From positions 1,906,001-1,970,000 of the forward strand of contig OCMG01000004.1 in NCBI GenBank assembly GCA_900215285.1: 64,000 nucleotides of DNA, given 5' to 3'. Source of the stretch: Ensifer adhaerens (GTDB lineage: Bacteria > Pseudomonadota > Alphaproteobacteria > Rhizobiales > Rhizobiaceae). Positions 17,836-27,302 of the stretch are shown here, in pieces. Position 1 is the first letter of the stretch, and every line of letters starts with the position of its first letter. Made by a program: the position numbers and the translations under genes. The notes under the pieces are model-generated. The model worked only from the letters and a program-made list of their open reading frames with translations, was not told the DNA's origin and searched no databases.

Positions 17836-19032
17836 TTACAGTCCCATGACCATTTTCGAGATGATGCCGCGCTGGATTTCGTTCGAGCCGCCGAAGATGG
17901 TGATCTTGCGGTTGTTGAAGTAATCGGGCGCGACGCCGAGGGCGTAATCGGGGCCGATGGGCTCGCCGTTAAAGCCTTCTTCCAGCGCTTCGGAGACGAA
18001 GGGCATGGCATAGGGGCCGATAGCGCGGCGGGCGAGATCGTTGATCGCCTGGCGGATTTCTGTGCCCTTGATCTTCAGCATGGAAGAGATCGGTCCGGCA
18101 GAGGCCGCCGCATCCGGCGAGGAAAGAACGCGGAGATTGGTGGTCGAGAGCGCGTCGAGCTCCATTTCCACCTGTGCGATGCGGGCGGCGAAAGCGGTGT
18201 CGTCGGCGAGCGGCACGCCGCGCACCGTTTCGGCCTTGGCGATGCGCTTCACCTCGGCGAGCGCCGCCTTGGATGCGCCGACGCCCGCGATGTTGGTGCG
18301 CTCGTGGGTCAGGAGATATTTGGCATAGGTCCAGCCCTTGTTCTCCTCGCCGATCAGGTTTTCGGCCGGCACGCGGACATTGTCGAAGAAGACTTCGTTG
18401 ACCTCGTGCGTGCCTTCCAGAAGGATGATCGGGCGCACGGTGATGCCGGGGGTCTTCATGTCGACCAGAATGAAGGAAATGCCTTCCTGCGGCTTGCCTT
18501 CGGTGCCGGTGCGCACGAGGCAGAAGATCATGTCGGCGTACTGTCCGAGCGTCGTCCAGGTCTTCTGGCCGTTGATCACATAATGGTCGCCGTCGCGCAC
18601 TGCGCGCGTCTTCAGCGAGGCGAGGTCGGAACCGGCGCCCGGTTCCGAATAGCCCTGGCACCACCAGTTGGTGCCGTCGAGAATGCGCGGCAGATAATGC
18701 GCCTTCTGTTCTTCCGAGCCGAATTTCATCAGCACGGGGGCGAGCATCTTGAGCCCGAAAGGAATGATGCGCGGCGCGCCGGCGGCAGAGGCCTCGTCAT
18801 CGAAGATCTGCTGCTGCACCGGCGTCCAGTCGGCCCCGCCATATTGCTTCGGCCAATCCTGCGCCAGCCAGCCGCGCTTGTTGAGCGTGGCGTGCCAGCC
18901 GACCATGTCTTCCTTGGTCAGCGTCTTGTTGTGGCGCACCTTGTCGGCGAGCGCCGGCGACAATTCCGCCTTGAGGAAGGCGCGGACCTCGGCCTGAAAG
19001 GCGAGGTCTTCGGGAGAGAAGTTCAGGTCCAT
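17836..19032 (-). CDS. acyl-CoA dehydrogenase, large partner of a heteromeric pair
   Basis: A 398-aa acyl-CoA dehydrogenase with a well-kept FAD/substrate core (QGYSEPGAGSDLASL, NGQKTWTT). The C-terminal loop reads IFGGSNEIQRG, so the canonical catalytic Glu position (YEG) is Gly. This is the state found in one subunit of alpha2beta2 dehydrogenases. It is encoded between thiolase and the smaller dehydrogenase in a beta-oxidation operon. Confidence 0.9.
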   Translation of the reverse strand: MDLNFSPEDLAFQAEVRAFLKAELSPALADKVRHNKTLTKEDMVGWHATLNKRGWLAQDWPKQYGGADWTPVQQQIFDDEASAAGAPRIIPFGLKMLAPVLMKFGSEEQKAHYLPRILDGTNWWCQGYSEPGAGSDLASLKTRAVRDGDHYVINGQKTWTTLGQYADMIFCLVRTGTEGKPQEGISFILVDMKTPGITVRPIILLEGTHEVNEVFFDNVRVPAENLIGEENKGWTYAKYLLTHERTNIAGVGASKAALAEVKRIAKAETVRGVPLADDTAFAARIAQVEMELDALSTTNLRVLSSPDAAASAGPISSMLKIKGTEIRQAINDLARRAIGPYAMPFVSEALEEGFNGEPIGPDYALGVAPDYFNNRKITIFGGSNEIQRGIISKMVMGL

Positions 19033-19044
19033 GACTGCCTCCGA

Positions 19045-20226
19045 TCAGAAGATTTCGATAAGCCCGGCTGCGCCCTGGCCGCCGGCAATGCACATGGTCA
19101 CGACGGCGTATTTGATGCCGCGACGCTTGCCTTCGTAGAGCACATGGCCCACCTGCCGTGCACCTGTCATACCATACGGATGGCCGATCGAAATGGACCC
19201 ACCGTTGACGTTGTAGATCGCCGGATCGATGCCGAGGCGGTCGCGGCAATAGAGCGCCTGGCTCGCGAAGGCTTCGTTGAGCTCCCAGAGGCCGACATCG
19301 GAGACCTTGAGGCCGGCGCGTTCCAGCAGCTTCGGAACGGCGAAGACGGGGCCGATGCCCATTTCGTCGGGTTCGCAACCGGCAACCACGAAGCCGCGAA
19401 ACGCGCCCATCGGCTCCAGCCCGCGCTTCTCGGCTTCCTTCGCTTCCATCAGGACGGAGGCGGAGGCGCCGTCCGAGAGCTGCGAGGCGTTGCCGGCGGT
19501 GACGAACTGGCCGGGGCCACGCACGGGTTCGAGCGCCCGCAGGCCTTCAAGCGTCGTGGACGGGCGGTTGCAGCCGTCCTTGTCGAAGGTCACCTCGTGA
19601 TAGCTGATCGCCTTGGTTTCCTTGTCCTGCACGGCCATCTTCGTGGACATGGAGATGATCTCGTCGGCGTAGCGGCCGGCCTTCTGGGCCTCTGCCGTGC
19701 GCATCTGGCTCTGATAGGAATACTCGTCCTGCGCCTCGCGCGAGACATTGTAGCGGGCCGCCACGATGTCGGCGGTCTCGATCATCGGCATGTACATGGC
19801 CGGCTTGTGTTCGAGCATCCAGTCGTTCTGGTACATGAACATGTTCAGGTGGCTCTGGACGATGGAGATGGATTCCAGCCCGCCCGCCAGCATGGCCGGC
19901 GCGCCATATTGCGTGATCTGGGACGCGGCCTGGGCAATAGCAAACAGGCCGGAGCCGCAATGGCGCGACACCGTGCCGCCGGTCATTGAAAGGGGCAGGC
20001 CGGCGCGGACGCCGATATGGCGGGCAATGTTGCCGCCGGTCGCACTTTCCGGCATGCCGCAGCCGAAGATCGCGTCTTCGAGCAGGTTGGGGTCAATGCC
20101 GGAGCGCTCGACGGCGGCCTTTGCGGCAGCTGCGCCGAAATCGGCCCCATGGGTCGCATTAAGTTCGCCCCGGAAGGCCTTGGTGATGCCCGTACGGGCG
20201 GTGGAGAGAATGACGGCTTCGCGCAT
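19045..20226 (-). CDS. acetyl-CoA acyltransferase (thiolase)
   Basis: A 393-aa degradative thiolase that cleaves 3-ketoacyl-CoA with CoA. The nucleophile is Cys90 (TVSRHCGSGL), followed by NEAF, GHPYGMTG with the catalytic His, and a C-terminal CIAGGQGAAGL with the second Cys. The start at 20226 follows AAGGAAA; an upstream in-frame ATG lies in the repeat region. It sits downstream of the FadJ-like gene, separated by a 169-base inverted repeat. Confidence 0.93.
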   Translation of the reverse strand: MREAVILSTARTGITKAFRGELNATHGADFGAAAAKAAVERSGIDPNLLEDAIFGCGMPESATGGNIARHIGVRAGLPLSMTGGTVSRHCGSGLFAIAQAASQITQYGAPAMLAGGLESISIVQSHLNMFMYQNDWMLEHKPAMYMPMIETADIVAARYNVSREAQDEYSYQSQMRTAEAQKAGRYADEIISMSTKMAVQDKETKAISYHEVTFDKDGCNRPSTTLEGLRALEPVRGPGQFVTAGNASQLSDGASASVLMEAKEAEKRGLEPMGAFRGFVVAGCEPDEMGIGPVFAVPKLLERAGLKVSDVGLWELNEAFASQALYCRDRLGIDPAIYNVNGGSISIGHPYGMTGARQVGHVLYEGKRRGIKYAVVTMCIAGGQGAAGLIEIF

Positions 20227-20266
20227 CGTGTGGTTTCCTTTGAATTCAGACGTTTCCAGACAACCA

Positions 20267-20435
20267 ACCCCCTCACCAGTCATTTCTAACACTTAGCTGA
20301 AGCTAAGATGTTGAAATGACGTCCTCTCCCACAAGGGGAGAGGTGGCGCCGCAGCCTGCCTCTCCCCTTGTGGGAGAGGATACAAAATCATGATCTTGGC
20401 TTCAGCCAAGTCATAGATTTTGTTGGTGAGGGGGT
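20267..20435. repeat. large inverted pair of rhizobial repeat units
   Basis: Two diverged copies of a unit about 77 bases long face each other. They share an outer ACCCCCTCACCA end (20267-20278 and, inverted, 20424-20435) and a middle CTTxGC-4-GCxAAG mini-hairpin (20292-20307 and 20396-20411). An inner 21-base block (20323-20343) is repeated as a perfect reverse complement at 20359-20379. The 15-base centre would be the loop of a very long hairpin between the FadJ-like and thiolase genes. Confidence 0.8.
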
Positions 20436-20460
20436 CTTTGTCTGCACTCAGTTGTTTCCT

Positions 20461-22575
20461 TTACTCGGCCCCATTGAGGCTCGAGAAATTCTTGCCGCTT
20501 GCCACCAGATCCTCGATCAGCTTCGCCGGAGCCCAGAAATCCGGGTCTTCCTTGCCAAACTCGCGGATATCCGCGAGAACCTTGTCCAGCCCTTGCATGT
20601 CGGCATATTTCATCGGGCCGCCGCGATAGCGGGGGGAACCATAGCCGGCGAGCATGACGACGTCGACGTCGAGCGGGCGCAGCGCAATGCCCTCCTCGAC
20701 CACTTTCGCACCTTCGTTGATCATGGCGGCCATGTAGCGGCGCATGATCTCGTCGGCAGAGAGTTCCGGCTTCTGGGGGATGCCCTTCTTTTTCCGGATA
20801 TCCTCGATGGCGGCGAGGAATTCCGGGTCCTCGATGCCCTTGCGCGCGCCGGCGGGGTAGATGTAGCAGCCGCGGCCGGTCTTCTGGCCGAAGCGGCCCT
20901 GTTCGGCGAGCCAGTCCAGATATTCAAAGGCATAGCGGCCCTTGTAGCCCTCGGCGATGCGGCGCTTGCGGGCCATGAAGCCGATGTCGAGGCCGGCAAG
21001 GTCGCCCATCTGGTGCGGACCCATCGGATAGCCGAAATCGACCACGGCCTTGTCGATGGCATAGGGGCTCGTGCCTTCCTCGACCATGTGGGCGGCGATG
21101 CGGAGATAGCGTTCCAGAATGCGGTTGCCGATGAAGCCGTCGCAGACGCCGGCGCGCACGCCGGTCTTGCCGAGCTTCTTGGCGAGCGCAAAGCCGGTGG
21201 CCAGCGCGTCCGGGGACGTCTTGTCGGCGACGACGATTTCCAGAAGCTTCATGATGTGGGCTGGCGAGAAGAAGTGCAGGCCGAGCACGCTTTCCGGCCT
21301 GCTGGTCATCGCGGCGATCTGGTTGATGTCGAGATAGGACGTGTTGGATGCGAGGATGGCGCCGGGCTTGGCGACCTTGTCGAGCGTCGTGAAGACACCC
21401 TTCTTGACCTCCATGTCCTCAAACGCCGCCTCGATGATGAGGTCGCAATCGGAAAGGGCGTTGAAGTCGGTCGTTACCGAATAGAGTTCGTTGGCGAGGC
21501 GGTCGCGATAGGCCTGGTCGTATTTGCCACGGGCGACGCCGTCGTTCAGCACCTTTTCGACATTGGCGCGGCCGCGCGCGGCCTGTTCCTCGTCGCGCTC
21601 GACCATGGTGACCGGCAGGCCGGCGAAGAGCATGGACAGCGTGATGCCCGAGCCCATCGTGCCGCCGCCGATGACGCCGGCCTTTTTGATCTCCTTGGTC
21701 TGGCCCGCTTCAAGGCCGGGCACCTTGGAGACGGCGCGTTCGGCGAAGAAGGCGTGGACGAGGGCTTCGCGCTGTGGATCGGCGAGGAGCTTCATGAAGA
21801 TGGCGCGCTCGCCCTTCATGCCGTCCGCGAAGGGAACGTTGGCCGCAAGCTCCAGCGCATCGATGCAGGCGACGGGCGAAATCTGGCCGCGCGCCTTTCC
21901 GGCGACGGCGGCCCGCATGCCGTCGAAGAAATCCTTGTCGCCCCTGCGAGATGCGACCTTCTCGTCGTTCTGGCTGATGCGGCGCGGCTGCATGCCCTCG
22001 TCGATCATCTTGCGCGCAAAGGCGAGGCCGGCGGCCTGGGGGTCGGTGCCTTCGTCGAGCAGATCGAAGATGCCGAGCTTGAGGGCTTCTCCGGCGGAGA
22101 CCTGACGTCCGGAGGTGGCAATGTCTGCTGCAGCTTCGAAGCCGATCAGGCGGGGCAGGCGCTGTGTGCCGCCAGCGCCGGGGATCAGGCCGATATGGAC
22201 TTCCGGCAGGCCGACCTTGGCGCCCTTCATGCCGACGCGGTAATGGCTGCCGAGCGCCAGTTCGAGGCCGCCACCAAGGGCCGTGCCATGAACAACGGCG
22301 ACGACGGGCTTCGAAGCGTCCTCGACCTTCTGGATGACGTCGGGCAGGAAGGGTTCGAGTGCGGCCTTGCCGAATTCCTTGATGTCGGCGCCGGCGACGA
22401 ATGTGCGCCCGGCGCAATAAAGCACGGCGGCTTTCGCGTTGGTTTCGGCCTCGAAGGCTGCGATTGCTTCGACCACGCCGGTGCGGACCGCCACCGAAGC
22501 GGCGTTGACCGGTGGGTTGTCGATTTCAATCAGAAAGATATCGCCCTCAAGGCTCGTTTTGACCGCTTGGCTCAT
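20461..22575 (-). CDS. bifunctional enoyl-CoA hydratase / 3-hydroxyacyl-CoA dehydrogenase (FadJ-like)
   Basis: A 704-aa two-part enzyme catalysing hydration and NAD-dependent oxidation in beta-oxidation. The crotonase domain (1-190) shows the oxyanion-hole stretch AGADIKEF, HGTALGGGLELAL and catalytic Glu in GLPEVHIGLIPGAGG. The dehydrogenase domain begins about residue 295 (AGVIGGGTMGSGI) with NTSYLDI and LHFFSPAHIMKLLE motifs, and a second helical domain follows. Length matches FadB/FadJ/PhaJ-type proteins. It is the first beta-oxidation gene after the importer genes of the operon. Confidence 0.94.
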   Translation of the reverse strand: MSQAVKTSLEGDIFLIEIDNPPVNAASVAVRTGVVEAIAAFEAETNAKAAVLYCAGRTFVAGADIKEFGKAALEPFLPDVIQKVEDASKPVVAVVHGTALGGGLELALGSHYRVGMKGAKVGLPEVHIGLIPGAGGTQRLPRLIGFEAAADIATSGRQVSAGEALKLGIFDLLDEGTDPQAAGLAFARKMIDEGMQPRRISQNDEKVASRRGDKDFFDGMRAAVAGKARGQISPVACIDALELAANVPFADGMKGERAIFMKLLADPQREALVHAFFAERAVSKVPGLEAGQTKEIKKAGVIGGGTMGSGITLSMLFAGLPVTMVERDEEQAARGRANVEKVLNDGVARGKYDQAYRDRLANELYSVTTDFNALSDCDLIIEAAFEDMEVKKGVFTTLDKVAKPGAILASNTSYLDINQIAAMTSRPESVLGLHFFSPAHIMKLLEIVVADKTSPDALATGFALAKKLGKTGVRAGVCDGFIGNRILERYLRIAAHMVEEGTSPYAIDKAVVDFGYPMGPHQMGDLAGLDIGFMARKRRIAEGYKGRYAFEYLDWLAEQGRFGQKTGRGCYIYPAGARKGIEDPEFLAAIEDIRKKKGIPQKPELSADEIMRRYMAAMINEGAKVVEEGIALRPLDVDVVMLAGYGSPRYRGGPMKYADMQGLDKVLADIREFGKEDPDFWAPAKLIEDLVASGKNFSSLNGAE

Positions 22576-22604
22576 GCCGTACTCCTTCTTTCAGCAAAAT
22601 AAGA

Positions 22605-22634
22605 CCCGGCGACGGACCTCGATCCTTCGCCGGG
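22605..22634 (-). terminator. hairpin after the Liv-type binding-protein gene
   Basis: CCCGGCGA (22605-22612) and TCGCCGGG (22627-22634) make an 8-bp stem with a 14-base loop. On the minus strand it is followed by TCTTATTTTG. It lies ten bases after the binding-protein stop and before the FadJ-like gene, so it may be a partial terminator within the long operon. Confidence 0.55.
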
Positions 22635-22643
22635 CCGGGTTCA

Positions 22644-23813
22644 TCACGGATTGACGCGGGCAAGCTCCTTCCACTCGCCGTTTTCAATCTTCGAAATCAC
22701 GACGGGGTCGCCGCCGATATGGTCGTTCGGGCCGAACTTGATGTGCACGCCCGCGATCTTGTCTTCGTAGTCGAGGCTCTCCATGCCCTTCTGGAAGCTT
22801 TCCGGCGTCAGGTCCTTGCCGGCGGCTTCGAGGCCGCGGACCAGCGATTCAGCGGCCGAGCGGCCGAGAAGCGCGCCGGTGGAGGGAAATTCGCCGGCAG
22901 CCTTCTGGTAGCTGTCGACCCAGGCCTTGACCTCCGGAACGTTCATGCGGGCGACGATGTCGGGCCAGCCGGCACCGGCATAGAAGCCGTCCGTCACGCC
23001 GCCCGGCACCTTGGCAATGGCGGTGTGGAAGGAGGCGGATGCGCCGATGAACTTGACGTCGTTCCAGCCCATCTTCTTGGCGGTGGCGACTGCGGTGATG
23101 ACCTGACGCACGCCGAGCGCGATGGCGATCGTGTCGCAACCGGCGCCCTTGAGCTTGGTGAGCGAACCGGCAAAGTCTTGCTCATCCGGCTTGTGGGTGG
23201 TTTCAGCGACAAAGGTCAGGCCATATTGCTTGACTGCGGCATCCACGCCGTCCTTCAGCTCCTGACCGAAGTCGGACGGAATGTACATGGCGCAGATCTT
23301 CTTGGCGCCTTCCTTCTCGGCCAGGTATTTCAGCCCCAGACGCGTCTGATCGAAATAGGACGAGAAGCCGGCATATTTGTAAGGCGATGGCGGCTCGACC
23401 ATCTGGCGGGCCGAGGTCAGCGGCGCAATATTGGCGACCTTGTTCTTCTCCAGAAGCGGGAAGGACGCGATGTTGATCGGCGTGCCGAGCTGCAGGAGCA
23501 TGGCGAAGATCTTGTCCGAATTGACCAGCTTGTTCAGGTTCTGCATGGCCTTGGGCACCTGATAGCCGTGGTCCTCCACCACGAACTTGATCTTGCGCCC
23601 GTTCACGCCGCCCTTGGCATTGATCTCGTCGAAATACATGCTCGCGGCCTTGACGGCGGGTGCGCCGAAGGCGGCGAAGATGCCGGACATGTCCTGGTTG
23701 GAGCCGATCACGACTTCCGTGTCGGTCACTCCTTGCGCGCCGGCAGCGCTGGCGGCTAGAAGGCTTGCGCCGGCCAGAAGACCGGCAATGGCTGCTTTCA
23801 TTCCCTTTTTCAT
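22644..23813 (-). CDS. Liv-type ABC transporter substrate-binding protein
   Basis: A 389-aa periplasmic binding protein of the branched-chain amino acid family (peripla_BP_6), with a Sec signal (MKKGMKAAIAGLLAGASLLAASAAGA) and mature start near QGVTDTEVVIGSNQDMSG. The start at 23813 is selected by GGAGGAGG at ideal spacing. It follows the acyl-CoA ligase gene. In an operon of ligase and beta-oxidation genes the ligand is more likely a fatty, aromatic or isoprenoid acid than leucine; this is inferred from context. Confidence 0.9.
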   Translation of the reverse strand: MKKGMKAAIAGLLAGASLLAASAAGAQGVTDTEVVIGSNQDMSGIFAAFGAPAVKAASMYFDEINAKGGVNGRKIKFVVEDHGYQVPKAMQNLNKLVNSDKIFAMLLQLGTPINIASFPLLEKNKVANIAPLTSARQMVEPPSPYKYAGFSSYFDQTRLGLKYLAEKEGAKKICAMYIPSDFGQELKDGVDAAVKQYGLTFVAETTHKPDEQDFAGSLTKLKGAGCDTIAIALGVRQVITAVATAKKMGWNDVKFIGASASFHTAIAKVPGGVTDGFYAGAGWPDIVARMNVPEVKAWVDSYQKAAGEFPSTGALLGRSAAESLVRGLEAAGKDLTPESFQKGMESLDYEDKIAGVHIKFGPNDHIGGDPVVISKIENGEWKELARVNP

Positions 23814-23833
23814 GTTCTTCCTCCTCCAAAAGT

Positions 23834-25738
23834 TCATGCTGCCTTCTCCTCGGCATACATGTCGTCGATCAGCGCTTTATGTTTCTTTTCCACGAAGCTG
23901 CGCTTGAGCTTCATGGTCGGGGTCAGCTCATCGTCCTCCGGCGTGAGCAGTATGTCGATCAACCGGAACTTCTTGACCTGCTCGACGCGGGCAAAGTCCT
24001 TGTTGACCCTTTCGATGATCTCGCCGATCAACGCCTGGACCTCGGCCCTAGCGCAGAGCGAAGCGAAATCCGAAAACGGGATGCGATGGTCCTGCGCATA
24101 TTTCTGCACATTCTCCTGGTCGATCATGACGAGGCAGGTGAGATATTTGCGGCGGTCGCCGATGATCACCGCATCCGAGATATAGGGTGAGAATTTCAGC
24201 CGGTTCTCGAATTCGGCGGGCGTGATGTTCTTGCCGCCTGCGGTGATGATGATGTCCTTGATGCGGCCGGAGATGCGCAAGTATCCGCGCTCGTCCATCT
24301 GGCCGGTGTCGCCGGTCCGGAGCCATCCGTCCTCCGTCATGGTCTCGGCCGTCTTTTCCGGGTTCTTCCAGTAGCCGCGGAAGACATTGCCGGCGCGGTA
24401 CTGGATCTCGCCGTCGGGTGCGATGCGGATCTCGGACCCAGGAATGGCCGGCCCGACCGTGCCGACGCGGTTGGCTTCCATCGTGTTGACCGACATCAGG
24501 CCCGCACTTTCCGACATGCCGTAGCCTTCCAGCACCGGAACGCCGATGGCCTGGAACCATTTGAGGATTTCCGGCGAAATCGGAGCGGCGCCCGTTGTCC
24601 CGCGACGGAGCTTGTCGAGGCCGAGCATGCGGCGGAGGTTCTTCAAGAGGAAGAAATCCCAGAAGGCAAAGGTGAGGCGGGTGAGGATTGGGACCGGCTT
24701 CCCGGCCAGTTCGTATTCGACCTTTCTGGTTCCCGCAGCCACGGCCCGGTTGAACGCCCAGCGGCCAAGCGGCGTGGCGTCGGTCGCCATGATGACCACC
24801 TGCGAATAGATCTTTTCCCAGACGCGCGGCACGGCGGTAAACGCTGTCGGGCTGACCTCGCGGACGTTTTCGAAGACCGTCTCGGTGCTTTCGGCGAAGT
24901 TCACCGTCGAACGGGCGGCGATGGGGCCGGAGACCGAAATCATGCGCTCCAGGATATGGCAGAGCGGCAGGAAGCAGACCTGTTCGTCATCCGGGAAGAC
25001 GGGCAGCAGCAGCACGTTGGCGGCAATCGTGTACATCATGTTCGAATGGTCGATCATGACGCCCTTGGGCATCCCAGTCGTGCCGGAGGTGTAGATGAGG
25101 ATCGCGATGTCTTCGGGTTTGGACGCGGCGATGTCCTGCTCGATGCGGTTCGGCTGGCGGGCGAGTTCCTGCCGGCCCATCTCGTAGAGGTCTTCGATGA
25201 AGATCACGTTCGGGTCGCGGAAGTCGTGCAGGCCTTCCGGATCGAAGACGATGACCTTCACAAGACCCGGCATCTGGTCGCGGACTTCCAGATACTTGTC
25301 GAGCTGTTCGTCGTTTTCGAGGAAGAGGAATTTCGAGCCGGAATCGTTGACGATATAGGCGAGCTGGCTTGCGGCATCGGTGGTGTAGACGCCGGTGACG
25401 ATGCCGCCAGCGCACTGAATGCCGAGGTCGGCATAGAGCCATTCCTTGTTGTCCTCGGAGAGGATGGCCGCCACGTCGCCGCGCCCGAATCCCATGGAGA
25501 TGAGACCTAGGCCGATCAGGCGGGCATGCTCGTACCAGTCGGCCCAGCTGTAGGAGAGCCAGATGCCGAAGTCCTTCTCGCGATGCGCGGTGCGGCTCCC
25601 GAGCTCCTTGCAGCGCTTTTCGAAGAGCTTGGGCAGCGTGTCGCAGCCGTCGATAAAGAAGGGGCCTTGAGAGAGGTCGGCATTGAGTTCGACACCATGA
25701 ACCTTCTGCATGGGCGGAATGTTTGCGATCATGTTCAT
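23834..25738 (-). CDS. AMP-forming long-chain acyl-CoA ligase
   Basis: A 634-aa adenylate-forming enzyme that activates a carboxylic acid as its CoA thioester. P-loop-like motif A3 is IYTSGTTGMPKG, followed by LEGYGMSESAG (A5), WLRTGDTGQMDERGYLRISGRIKD (A7-A8) and a C-terminal Lys in PTMKLKR. The size and the KPVPILTR-region insert match long-chain fatty-acid ligases (FadD15 type). The start at 25738 follows AGGGAGGAA. It lies between livF and the binding-protein gene, linking uptake to activation. Confidence 0.93.
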   Translation of the reverse strand: MNMIANIPPMQKVHGVELNADLSQGPFFIDGCDTLPKLFEKRCKELGSRTAHREKDFGIWLSYSWADWYEHARLIGLGLISMGFGRGDVAAILSEDNKEWLYADLGIQCAGGIVTGVYTTDAASQLAYIVNDSGSKFLFLENDEQLDKYLEVRDQMPGLVKVIVFDPEGLHDFRDPNVIFIEDLYEMGRQELARQPNRIEQDIAASKPEDIAILIYTSGTTGMPKGVMIDHSNMMYTIAANVLLLPVFPDDEQVCFLPLCHILERMISVSGPIAARSTVNFAESTETVFENVREVSPTAFTAVPRVWEKIYSQVVIMATDATPLGRWAFNRAVAAGTRKVEYELAGKPVPILTRLTFAFWDFFLLKNLRRMLGLDKLRRGTTGAAPISPEILKWFQAIGVPVLEGYGMSESAGLMSVNTMEANRVGTVGPAIPGSEIRIAPDGEIQYRAGNVFRGYWKNPEKTAETMTEDGWLRTGDTGQMDERGYLRISGRIKDIIITAGGKNITPAEFENRLKFSPYISDAVIIGDRRKYLTCLVMIDQENVQKYAQDHRIPFSDFASLCARAEVQALIGEIIERVNKDFARVEQVKKFRLIDILLTPEDDELTPTMKLKRSFVEKKHKALIDDMYAEEKAA

Positions 25739-25752
25739 CGTTCTTTCCTCCC

Positions 25753-26526
25753 TCAACGCCAGGTCTTGCGGTTTTTCCAGCGGCGCTGTCCGCGCTGGCT
25801 CTCGCCCTGCTGGCCGAGATAGAATTCCTGGATGTCCTTCGATGCCCTCAGCTTCTCGGCCGGCCCTCCCATGACGATGCGGCCAAGCTCCATCACATAG
25901 CCATAATGGGCGGCGTCCAGCGCGATCTTGGCGTTCTGCTCGACCACCAGCATCGTCACCTTCTGCTCGGCGTTCAGCCGTTTGATGATGGCGAAGATTT
26001 CCTTGGTCAGAAGCGGGCTGAGACCGAGGCTCGGTTCGTCCAGCAGCATTACGCGGGGCCTTGCCATGAGCCCGCGGCCGATCGCCAACATCTGCTGCTG
26101 GCCGCCCGAAAGCGTGCCGGCATCCTGCTTCGCGCGCTCCTTCAGGATGGGGAAGTAGCTGTAGACCATGTCTATATCGGCGGCGATGCCGGCGCGGTCG
26201 GTGCGCGTGAAAGCTCCCATCTTCAGATTGTCCTCGACGGACATGAGCGGGAAGATCTCGCGGCCCTCCGGCACTTGGACCACGCCCTTGCGCACCGAAT
26301 GGTCCGGGTCGCGGCCCTGGATTTCCTCGCCGTTCAGCTTCACGGTTCCCTTTTCCGGGTCCATGACCCCGGAAATGGTCTTCATCAGCGTCGTCTTGCC
26401 GGCACCGTTGGCGCCGAGCACGGTGACGATCTGGCCTTCATGGACTTCCAGGCTGACGCCCCGGATTGCCATGATCGGCCCGTAATAGCTTTCAAGATTG
26501 TCGATCCTCAGAAGCGGTTCGCCCAT
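25753..26526 (-). CDS. livF: Liv-type ABC transporter ATP-binding protein LivF
   Basis: A 257-aa ATPase with Walker A GANGAGKT, signature LSGGQQQML and Walker B MLLDEPSLGLSP. The C-terminus carries a basic extension (GQQGESQRGQRRWKNRKTW) longer than usual for LivF. Its ATG overlaps the livG stop (TGATG). Part of the first of two Liv importers in the window. Confidence 0.93.
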   Translation of the reverse strand: MGEPLLRIDNLESYYGPIMAIRGVSLEVHEGQIVTVLGANGAGKTTLMKTISGVMDPEKGTVKLNGEEIQGRDPDHSVRKGVVQVPEGREIFPLMSVEDNLKMGAFTRTDRAGIAADIDMVYSYFPILKERAKQDAGTLSGGQQQMLAIGRGLMARPRVMLLDEPSLGLSPLLTKEIFAIIKRLNAEQKVTMLVVEQNAKIALDAAHYGYVMELGRIVMGGPAEKLRASKDIQEFYLGQQGESQRGQRRWKNRKTWR

Positions 26527-27302
26527 CACGCGGCCTCCTCTTCGTCGGAGCCGAGATAGGCTTCGATGACGCGCGGGTCGGTCTGCACCTCGCGCGGCGT
26601 TCCGAGCGCCAGCTTCTTGCCGTCGGCGAGCGCCAGCACGCGGTCGCAGACGGAGGAGACGAGATGCATGTCGTGCTCGACCATGAGCACGGTGATGCCC
26701 ATGACCTTCTTGATGTCCTCGATCCAGAAGGCGACGTCCTGCGTTTCTTCGACGGACAGGCCCGAGGCCGGTTCATCGAGCAGCAGGAGCTTCGGCTGGA
26801 TGGCGAGCGCGCGGCCCATTTCCACCACCTTGCGCACGCCATAGGGCAGGCCGGCGATCAGCTTTTCGCGGTAAGGCTGGAGATCGAGGAAATCGATGGC
26901 CTTCTCGACCGCCTCGCGGTGTCGATGCTCCTCGCGCCGGACAAAGGGCGTGAAGAGGAGTTCGGTCAGGAAGTTCGAGCGGCGATGCGTGTAGCGGCCG
27001 ACCAGCATGTTCTGAAGCACGCTCGCCTGTTCGAACAGTTCGATATTCTGGAAGGTGCGGGCGATGCCGAGACCGGCGATTTCGTGCGAGGCCATGCCGA
27101 GAATGCTCTTGCCCTCAAACAGGATGTCGCCGGAATAGGGCGTGTAGAAGCGCGAGATCATGTTGAAGATCGTCGACTTGCCCGCGCCATTCGGGCCGAC
27201 GAGTGCGAAGACCTCGCCTTGCTCGACGGAGAAAGAGACATCGTTGACGGCGGTGAGGCCACCGAATTTCAGGGTGACGTTTTTCAGTTCCAGCAGGCTC
27301 AT
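26526..27302 (-). CDS. livG: Liv-type ABC transporter ATP-binding protein LivG
   Basis: A 258-aa ATPase with Walker A GPNGAGKS, Q-loop ARTFQNIELF, and the LivG-type loop between them (FVRREEHRHREAVEKA). The signature region LPYGVRKVVEMGRAL is the degenerate form usual in LivG, followed by Walker B LLLDEPASGLS. The start at 27302 overlaps the livM stop (ATGA); a longer open frame upstream only reads through livM out of frame. Confidence 0.93.
   Translation of the reverse strand: MSLLELKNVTLKFGGLTAVNDVSFSVEQGEVFALVGPNGAGKSTIFNMISRFYTPYSGDILFEGKSILGMASHEIAGLGIARTFQNIELFEQASVLQNMLVGRYTHRRSNFLTELLFTPFVRREEHRHREAVEKAIDFLDLQPYREKLIAGLPYGVRKVVEMGRALAIQPKLLLLDEPASGLSVEETQDVAFWIEDIKKVMGITVLMVEHDMHLVSSVCDRVLALADGKKLALGTPREVQTDPRVIEAYLGSDEEEAA

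Noticed and set aside
17827..22602. Long plus-strand open frames opposite the acyl-CoA genes (about 720 and 744 codons)
   Set aside because: They mirror the codon pattern of the real minus-strand genes, have no ribosome-binding sites and give compositionally biased proteins.
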